Positions 56,620 through 64,000 of a DNA stretch of 64,000 nt are shown piece after piece. Position 1 is the stretch's first letter, and every line of letters starts with the position of its first letter. This stretch comes from Crossaster papposus (lineage: Eukaryota; Echinodermata; Asteroidea; Velatida; Solasteridae). The notes beneath the pieces were generated by a model. The model was not told the DNA's origin and made no database searches. It worked only from the letters and a program-made list of their open reading frames with translations. The position numbers and the translations under genes are program-made. The DNA is taken from contig JBAIAA010000904.1 of assembly GCA_037893245.1 (NCBI GenBank), positions 310,001 through 374,000 on the forward strand, in the 5' to 3' direction.

Positions 56620-57070
56620 TATTATTATATAGATATATATTCTCTATCATAATCTTCATAATGCTCCATTTTATCTTAATATATTTATTTTACATTTTTG
56701 CTAAAAACCCAGGGGGAAGTTGCCGGAAATCGCCTCAGATTGCACCACAAAGCATAATGTCTAAAATGTTACGGGGCCCTTAAGCTAGCCCCAGACCCCA
56801 CGCTTCGCGCGCATTTTTCAGTTTTGGGTGTGCCCCACATTCATATATAAATTAGTAGATATTTATTTTTCTATATTCTCCATTAAAATCTCCACAATTC
56901 TTCATTTTATCTCCATATCTTTTTTATAACTTTTGCTAAAAACAATCAGAGGAAAGAGGCCAGGAATCGCCTCAGATTGCACCACAAAGCATATAGAATC
57001 CAAAATATTCCCGGACCCCACGCCGTAAGGGCTTCGCGCTTTGCGCTCGCATTTTCCAGTTTGGGGTAGG
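56620..57070. repeat. Dispersed repeat, copies B and C
   Basis: Two neighbouring units each contain the GGAAATCGCCTCAGATTGCA or GGAATCGCCTCAGATTGCA word and a CCCCACGC stretch, with about 235 bp between them. They match copy A at 54830-55160. Confidence 0.6.
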
Positions 57071-60000
57071 CCAGCCGAAGTGTGAAAATACACTTTGGAC
57101 GGCATTGTTTGTTAATGGCCGGCATCCATGCTAAATCTGTTGTTCATGGGATCAGAAAGACGAATGGGGTGGATGCCACGCATGTTTTTGAATTTTAAGG
57201 TCATTTTGAGGTCAAAAGGTCAAATAAGGTCAAAAATCAGTATTTTCAAAATTTGTACAAATTGTTACCGCAATTGATAGATCTGTACATAAAATTTATT
57301 GTTAACTTCATGTTGATACACCAAACCTATGAAATTAACGGATAATCTTTCATCCTGTACACAAATATATAGCAAAATGAAACTTAAAAGTGTGATTTCT
57401 CAAAAAGTGCATATCTTAGGAATAACGAAGTTGTTTGCACTCCCTATCTCATCGCTGCATATATTTAAGCTTGCTCACAATAAGTGCAGCTTGGGTCCTT
57501 TTTGAAGCAATGCATCGGGATGTCCTGCACTTTGATTTGCATCCACATGAAACTAGCTCAAGACATGCATCTGGGATAGGGAGTAGTCTCGTCCAGACAT
57601 CTTCCAGGTAACCTGACTCTTTCTTCCAAGCTGTCGTGTCTAGGGAAGACGGGACATCTTCCTATTCCTCGTCTGCCTAAAACCAAATCTTTGCCCGGTA
57701 GTTGGCGCGTACTGTGTGAAGTTCCAGTGCATCTCTTGTTGGCGGTAACATCTCCAGACCCTTCTTCGCCTTACCAAAAAGTTGGAGTCTGGCATGGTTG
57801 ATGGTTCGCTGCTCAGGTGCACCCTATAGGTGACATACAAACTGCTCAATGGGGGCAAGTTCTCCATTACAACCAATTCCCTTGACGTGTAGTGGTTGCT
57901 TCTCAGTGATTTTCCAGCACATTTTTTTCACATGGCCATGGAAGGAGGAGGTTGTATCACATCCTGTAAGGGCATGAAAGCTGAGCAGGTTATCCCTCAC
58001 AGGTTGTGCGAGTCTCTCAGATACTGCATGTATTGGGTAACATTTTGCGCTTCTTTGCCGTTCCAGAGATCATCTAAACAAATACCACGTCAACTCTTGT
58101 TGTATTCTCTCCAAAGTTTTGTGTCACACTATTTACGAAAACACCAGCGTAGTCACCAAAATGTTTGACACCCACGAGGCTTTCAAAAAGCTTGGATAAG
58201 TGCTAAACCATCTATCGGCACACAATGTCTTCATGTTGGCATTTAGTATATTTGTGGGCGTGGTAAGCCCATCCATTAAGATGTTGATCAGATCTGCCTT
58301 GCTGTTGAATTCATCTCTCCTGTAGTCTTGGCGAGAGACAGTGCGATTGGAGACAGCTCATGCTGGAGATTGTTCACCATTTTCAATGGTCGACCTCCAG
58401 TGGCAGCATTGAGCAATCGTTGTGGTAACTTTCTGTCGGCTTTGATAATCTTCTCTACATTTTGTTTGGTAGAAACATTTGCTTTGTATAGATCAGCAAA
58501 AGTTTTTAAGCGATGTTTTTTCAGGGCGTCATGAAAACCGACAGTTTCTTCAATCAGACGTCGCTTCACGTTGGTCATCAAATACTGCTTTTCACGACCT
58601 TCCGCCTTTAGAAGATCACTTACCACATCAATTGGTGCAGTGTCTTTGGTTGCCAATGATACCAGTGATATCTCTCTAATGATCACCAGCGTCAGTGTCG
58701 TCTTCTTCTTCAGCCAATGTGGGGTTTACTCGGAACACATCAAATCGTGTTAGCTGTGTGGTAAGCTTCTAAAAGTCATCAACATCTCGCTTTGTGCGAG
58801 ATTGAAGACTGTCGGAGCGGGTGCAAGTGGTTTCTTCTTCATCATCTTCCAGATTGAAGATAAATCTTATGTCTTGTTTGATGCGTGATCGCTCGGACCA
58901 TTGTGATACAAAATTTTTCTCTAGGCTGATCTTTTCTCGTAATTCCACTTATGCCATTCTGCATTTTACATGTCCTTTTCATCCACTCAGTTGCCTGATC
59001 AGCGGGAATCTGGTTGAAGCGCCGCTTTGTTCGCTTCACAACAACATTTTCATTACTGAATACTGCATAACTTTCTGGTGCTGTCTTCTCGAGGAGTTTC
59101 ATATCGGGCATAGTTGCTGTGGTCATATATGGTGAGCCATGTTAGCATTGCTGAAAAAGCTTCCAGATGGAGGATCCAGTTTCCGTCCATCTGAGCTCTG
59201 ATAAAATATAGCAGAATCTCCACCATCTCCATGTAATGAGACCACAGTCGGAAGTTTGGATTCCAATTAAGAGTGCTTGTTGTTGAATTCTTTAATGAGC
59301 TCTTGAACATTGTCACTGCTCAGAAAATCTGACAGCTGGCCTACTGCTTCGGAAAGTTCTGTTCTGTGAATGTTATCTCTCTTTTTGAACTGCTTAACCA
59401 CACTTTGGGCTAGTTTGTCAACTTCCACATATTTTTGTTCACCATTTTCAACCAGCTAAGATTTAAGCATAGACCATTTGATGAGCCGCAAGGCTTCTAT
59501 CGGCGCGGTAATAGAGAAACTGAGGGTTGATGGCCTTAGATTTAGCCATACACACTTGTCAGAGCATGTCCAATATAGTCCGATCAAAGAATGGATGTAA
59601 GTGTGCCAATGTATGTGCTAATCAGACACCCAAAGTTCGCATGGTCTGGGCAGTTGCTTGGCAACATAAGTACTTAGAGTGTCCATCTTGTGATAGAAGT
59701 GGCCTTGGAGTGCCTGGTCTGCTCTGGAGCTAGCTTTGGAGCTAGCTTTGAAACTTGGCGATCCACATTATGTTACAACACGTAGCTTTCAAAAGCTAAA
59801 ATTTATCACTGCACGACACCCCCATCGTGTAGGAAATTGGTATAACATAGGAAAAAGCCAAATCACAAAAATGTTCAACATTTTAACTCATTGTGAGTTT
59901 GTTGACTGTGTTGGACTCTGAAAAATGTTTTACATGGAAAGATTGGGAGTAAAACTTTGATATCAAACATACATTTTTTGAGCAACATGTCAAACTATAA

Positions 60001-60519
60001 ACTCACTACGCGTTCAAATTTACTGCGTGGATAACATAACTTCTTGTTCCATTACACATTTACACTACATATGAAAGGGTTTTATAATTTATTGTTTTTA
60101 TTAAAAACTGCCTGGGTATATTTACCTTTCAAACAAAAGTTGTTTGAAACAATTATATGCACTATTGGGATAGGGGGTGCAAACAACTTCGATATACTTA
60201 AGATACACTTTTTGAGAAAATCACACTTTTAAGTTTCATTTTGCTTTAAATTTGTGTACAAGATAAAATATAAACTGTTAATATCACAGCTTTTATATAT
60301 CAACTATGACGATGAAAATAAATGTTATGGATAGATTTACCACTTGGGGTCAAATCCACAAATACAAATTTTGACCTTATTTGACCTTAACATTCGAATT
60401 TAGGCATCCACTCTAACCGTCTTCTTAATCCCATGAACAATAGATCTAGCATGGATGCCGACTATTAACAAACAATGCCGTGGAAACTTTTTCTAGAGGA
60501 CTTTTTCAAGTTTGGCTGG
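57071..60519 (-). mobile_element. Decayed DNA transposon with long (about 350-bp) inverted terminal repeats
   Basis: The left end (CCAGCCGAAGTGTGAAAA, 57071 to about 57445) and the right end (about 60165-60519, ending TTTGGCTGG) are inverted copies with many small differences: ACAAACAATGCCG and GTTGTTTGCACTCCCTATC recur in complement. The interior (57450-60160) has minus-strand coding remnants. The right flank continues into an inverted copy of the segmental block. A target duplication could not be defined. The superfamily is not identified. Confidence 0.75.
58288..59316 (-). pseudogene. Broken ORF of the long-TIR transposon, family not named
   Basis: Three minus-strand pieces follow each other in order but in different frames: 59316-59053 (NWNPNFRLWSHYMEMVEILL), 59126-58842 (VVKRTKRRFNQIPADQATEW, KMQNGISGITRKDQ) and 58686-58288 (FHDALKKHRLKTFADLY, LAKTTGEMNST). 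The style recalls uncharacterised metazoan proteins linked with repeats, but I cannot name a domain or catalytic motif. Placement inside inverted repeats suggests a transposon-encoded protein. About 57640-57880 may hold further decayed coding sequence. Confidence 0.6.
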
Positions 60520-60947
60520 TACGTGCGAAAATTTGGCTGCCAAATCTATTAAACTGACCGGGAAAACCTATGTATAATTATCTAATATACAGTTTTGTTA
60601 ACGAGAAAATAACTCAACATTGCACGCTATCACTCAATTAGTCGATTAAGTAACTACTTGACTAATTCACCCCTTCTTTTTTTTTACCTTTCTATTGCAT
60701 TTGGTACTATTAACCATGGTATTAGAATTATCTGTTTATAGAGGGTTAGCAATCTTCTCTCTAAAATAATCCCATATATGGTGTTCACAATTGGACCTCT
60801 TTTGTTCTCTTTTTACATTAATTTCTTTACAAAATCGTCAAAATCATTGTCTTTTATTACGTTTGCTGATGGCAGTATTAGTCATAATAACATCTATGTA
60901 CTTGCAGATATAGCTAATATGGAACTATACTTTTAATATGTATTATA
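60520..60947. repeat. Inverted fragment of the segmental block
   Basis: The start, about 60520-60680, matches the reverse or direct sense of stretches in 35960-36440: AAATCTATTAAACTGACC is direct, while GAGAAAATAACTCAACATTG and the part up to about 60945 are reversed. The block has therefore been rearranged around the transposon. Confidence 0.6.
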
Positions 60948-61372
60948 TGTGACCCACTCCAGGAAAAAGTGACATTAGTCGCAAACACTAAAAATAGAGT
61001 TGTGTACATTATTGAAAAGTCCAGAATATAAGATTTCATCTAGTACATACATGTACATGTAGTACAGCTTCATAGCCACTCCCGTTCTGGTGATAGGACA
61101 TTTTTTGCATATTAATGATTCCATGGAATTCAAAATACACTGTAAGACAATACATTGGAACCATGCACTCTTAAAAGGTTTCGTTTCACTTTATTTATCA
61201 TATTCCAGCTTTTTGTTAATTAAATCTGAAACTTTGGGTATTAAGGTTTTCATTTAAGACAAAAGATGAAAATCAATTTTTAACAAAGTATTTACCCTAA
61301 TAACTTTAACAGGCAATTACTCATAAATGCATATAGCGCGACTTATGTCACCTTTTCCTGGAGCGGGTCACA
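60948..61372. mobile_element. MITE with about 35-bp inverted ends
   Basis: TGTGACCCACTCCAGGAAAA at the left faces TTTTCCTGGAGCGGGTCACA at the right, extending through GTGACAT/ATGTCAC. The 425-bp element sits in AT-rich block sequence (TATTATA and TTAGACAG at the borders), in place of the uninterrupted word seen near 36400. No transposase is inside. Confidence 0.8.
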
Positions 61373-61412
61373 TTAGACAGTATAATATATTTGTTTTGAT
61401 AGCGGTACGACT

Positions 61413-61485
61413 AAAGCCCTGTCCGCACTGGACTTAATTTGGGCAAACTAACCGAGCCAATGGGTAACTTGCCCATTTCAAGTCC
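61413..61485. repeat. Hairpin with GTCCGCACTGGACTT arms
   Basis: GTCCGCACTGGACTTAA near 61422 is inverted as TTCAAGTCCAGTGCGGC near 61478. A second inverted pair, CCAAGACCAAGCTAG (61540-61554) and CTAGCTTGGTCTTGG (61649-61663), follows. It is probably the terminus of a MITE. Confidence 0.6.
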
Positions 61486-61970
61486 AGTGCGGCAGCCTGG
61501 GTAACTTTCCTCACTAACCCACGCCGCGTTAGTCTTGGCCAAGACCAAGCTAGCCCGTTCATTTGTTCCGCGGCGCGCCGTCCGTATTATCTGGGATTAT
61601 TGAGGGCGCCCTTTATTATCGCCATAATTCCTGGATCTCTTCCATCCACTAGCTTGGTCTTGGCGCATCGGTCACGTGAACCCGGAAAATTCCGAGGACA
61701 TTCCAAGCAAAGCTCAAATAGCTACTCGCCCCCGCATGCGCACTAAGTCGTTTTTGTTTAATGTGGTGTTCGATTATTAAAGTCTGGTTCCCAGACCAAA
61801 TATTTCTGACTATTTGTGATTTTTCATTTATTATTTAGCCGTTAATGTCACGTGACCAAAAACTGGAGGAATTGCTTAACGTTCCCGATGTTCGAGTGTT
61901 TCCAGGTTTTTATAAAATAAAACTCACATTAGCAAAGGTCAACACCAGACGAAATGACTAAGACTATCAC

Positions 61971-62276
61971 GGTCATTGTAGTCATTGTGCTATTTTTTTG
62001 GAAAGAGCCGTTAGAATTTGAATTGTTGCGTCGTCATAGCTACGCTGCTTGTATCATCGCGTCATTATCTATTTTTTGTCGCCGGCGGCTACCTGACCTA
62101 CATTTACACTACAATTTAGACGTATAGCCAAATGTGGTTTCTTACACGTCCGGTCAGGTAGCAGCCGGCGACAAAAAATAGATAATGACGCGATACAAGC
62201 AGCGTAGCTATGACGACGCAACAATTCAAATTCTAACGGCTCTTTCCAAAAAAATAGCACAATGACTACAATGACC
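61971..62276. mobile_element. Fold-back element with about 125-bp arms
   Basis: The left arm (61971-62098, from GGTCATTGTAGTCATTGTGC) and right arm (62152-62276, ending ATGACTACAATGACC) are reverse complements with only scattered differences, around a 53-bp loop. No coding capacity is seen. Confidence 0.85.
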
Positions 62277-62625
62277 TAGCCTTGGTCAAGGCGAGTTCGT
62301 CGTTATCCGTCCGTCGTTATCCGTCCAGAAATACACTGTGCGCGCGCCCCGCATTGCTAGCTTGCGCCCCATGCAAAGATACAGCGCGAACAGCGACCTC
62401 ATACGGCCACTATTTATGCAAATCTACTGAGGCTACTTTTTCGCCTTGGATCATTGGGTTTTTGAAATCTTATGTTTTTCCTATATTTTGCGCCACATTT
62501 GTGGCGCATGACCTCGTATGCGAATACAGATAAGTATAGGCGGGGCTAAGATGTGAAGTGTCCAATCACAACGCGGTTGAAACCCGACGTCATCAAATTT
62601 GATGCAGCATGACATTTAAGACAAA

Positions 62626-62830
62626 ATGGCAGATATTCAGCGTCGTCTTTCGTCCGAAGATCTGTCGTGTTGTTTGAATTTTGCAGCGAAAATATTATCC
62701 CTCGAAGATTTTAGACCCGAGCAGCGAAAGGCCATTAGAATCCTTTCTTCGTGGTCTTTGTGAATTTGCCGACAGGTTATGGGAAATCCGTCATTTTTCA
62801 GGCAGCCTGAGCCCCATTTTGCTCGGAGCT
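62626..62830 (+). pseudogene. RecQ-like helicase, N-terminal fragment, frameshifted
   Basis: ATG at 62626 begins a 37-codon open stretch ending FRPEQRKAI, the Q-like motif before motif I of RecQ-family helicases. After about 62736 the frame is lost by one base. A second frame carries FVNLPTGYGKSVIFQAA, a clear Walker A motif (GYGKS), at about 62760-62812. Nothing helicase-like follows downstream. Upstream lie a CCAAT box on the plus strand (near 62560) and GACGTCATC (62588). It may be a retro-copied or transposon-borne helicase relic rather than a host gene. Confidence 0.75.
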
Positions 62831-63379
62831 CGAACGTACGGCCAGGTACTCGGCGTCAGTTTTCAGCGTGTTCGGTCAGTTTCTTATCGCCGCATAATCG
62901 GCATTAACCCAGGCATGCTGGTCTGTGCGGTATCGCCACATTGTGGTTCAAGCATGGTCCAACGCTGTGGGGAGGGGGCATGTTTACGGGTGCAGAACCA
63001 ACCTTCAAAGTGATCGCAATATCGTAATTTAAACAGGGACAAGTGTCTTATATCCCCAAATAATATATCTTATATCCCCTTGGATCATTAGGTTTTGGGG
63101 GCGGTGCTCATTATGCTAATAGATTAAGCTGACCTTTATAGTCGTTTTCTTATTGGTCGATCGTTGCGTAGAAACTGCATAATTTGAGCTAGCGGTGAAA
63201 GGTCACTCTCTAAATTCCAAAGAGTGAAATAATCACTCGTTTTGCCGATTGAAAATATTGTCACTCTTATAGATTGAATTTCTGAGTCAGTACGAGTGAA
63301 ACAAATGAAAATAAATGGGTCGGGAGTGAGGATGAGATTGTTGTTCAATCTGTTTTAAAGATTGAAGTTGACTGTGCGT

Positions 63380-63629
63380 CATATCCAATAAGAGAAGTGT
63401 TTGGAATCACGTGGTGATTATGCTTATTTCTTTGATCCAATAACACGCGCCCATTTGGATCACGTGGTGACGCTATCTTGTGGGCAGTACCCGGTACGGT
63501 ACGGCCTGCATGATGATTCGCGGCAGGCTAGGCGGCTACAGCGCATCTAGCGCAGGCTGGCTAGGCGCGCGCGGCGATAGGCAGTACGTACGTACATCGG
63601 CGCTAGGCTGGGCCGGGATCCAGGATAAA
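63380..63629 (+). promoter_or_regulatory. Probable promoter with paired E-boxes and CCAAT boxes
   Basis: The 12-bp word ATCACGTGGTGA, containing the E-box CACGTG, occurs twice (CACGTG at 63408-63413 and 63461-63466). CCAAT occurs just before each (63385-63389 and 63437-63441). After them the sequence becomes CpG-rich up to the ATG at 63630. CACGTG is the site of bHLH-zip factors such as USF. No TATA box is seen. Confidence 0.55.
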
Positions 63630-63702
63630 ATGGACATGGATAATCTCCGGCAATTCCTTTCGACGAAAGGAATAGACGAAACTTCAATGTTGGCACTTGA
63701 AC
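63630..63702 (+). CDS. Possible first coding exon of a gene leaving the window
   Basis: ATG at 63630 starts MDMDNLRQFLSTKGIDETSM and runs 24 codons to a donor-like GTACGT after 63702 (alternative GTAAAC after 63706). An in-frame stop follows at once, so splicing is required. The exon lies directly downstream of promoter-like sequence. I do not recognise the protein. It could equally be a chance frame; the next exon would be beyond 64000. Confidence 0.45.
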
Positions 63703-64000
63703 GTACGTAAACCTATATATAATCATGCATAATACTTATGTTTTAACAATAAGATATAGTTGTAGGATATAGTCCCTTATTTCTCCATGCTAGTCCTAGC
63801 CTACCGGCAATACCATATACCGTACGGTAACTAAATAATGATTATGTACATGTACATGTACGTTCGTGGTCGAGGTGGTCATGTTCCCGGGTTGTTGTTT
63901 TTTTCTGAAGTTTTCAGTCCCCATTGTCAAGGCCTATGCTATGCCTGGGCTAACTGATAGTTTTATTTTTTTAAAGCCATATGTTGGCCTCAATTATCTA

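Noticed and set aside
56032-56659. Three long minus-strand frames of 113-141 residues
   Set aside because: They are the same 143-bp minisatellite read in three frames; no start context or family.

Overview
This is a piece of an AT-rich animal genome, not a microbial one. The genes have introns with GT/AG borders. The window is packed with metazoan transposons: a Ty3/gypsy element of Gmr1 type, LINE fragments, a SINE and many MITEs. It also carries runs of TGTACATGTAC-like sequence and homopolymer G/C tracts. A local expansion of TRIM-NHL genes together with a Gmr1-type element suggests a marine invertebrate, possibly an echinoderm, hemichordate or cephalochordate. I cannot name the species.

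The backbone is an array of four minus-strand, two-coding-exon TRIM genes (RING, B-box 1, B-box 2, coiled coil, NHL propeller) at 14398-17261, 27802-30682, 37733-40576 and 49558-52417, called TRIM-1 to TRIM-4 here. TRIM-1 (635 aa) and TRIM-4 (638 aa) are open throughout. TRIM-2 lacks one base near 29523 and TRIM-3 has one extra base in a seven-C run at 39496-39502; each change cuts the protein before or in the first NHL blade. Genes 1 and 3 resemble each other, as do 2 and 4, so the array looks like a duplicated two-gene block with later gene conversion. Each gene sits next to copies of the same several-kb non-coding block (1501-4095 plus 13051-14397; fragments near 19540-21215 and 25985-26568; 33213-37732; 44608-49557), and part of it recurs inverted at 60520-60947.

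The paralogous blocks act as empty-site controls for insertions. Unit 1 holds a TTAA-flanked MITE (3307-3698). A second, inverted copy of that MITE (4096-13046) was split by an 8.6 kb Gmr1-like LTR element cluster (4167-12753) with three LTRs, two internal regions and one shared 4-bp target duplication. Unit 3 holds a SINE (35230-35402) with a 13-bp duplication. Unit 4 holds a 5'-truncated CR1/L2-like LINE (47471-49184) containing a large palindrome. Between TRIM-3 and unit 4 a LINE with an RNase H domain (about 41820-44134) is interrupted by a 1096-bp hAT-like element (42786-43881) with a perfect 8-bp duplication.

The right end (54200-64000) is different. It has a 9 x 143-bp minisatellite (55294-56580), a decayed 3.4 kb transposon with inverted ends of roughly 350 bp (57071-60519), a MITE (60948-61372), a 125-bp-arm fold-back (61971-62276), a broken RecQ-like helicase start (62626-62830), and a promoter-like region with paired E-boxes and CCAAT boxes before a possible first coding exon (63630-63702) that leaves the window.
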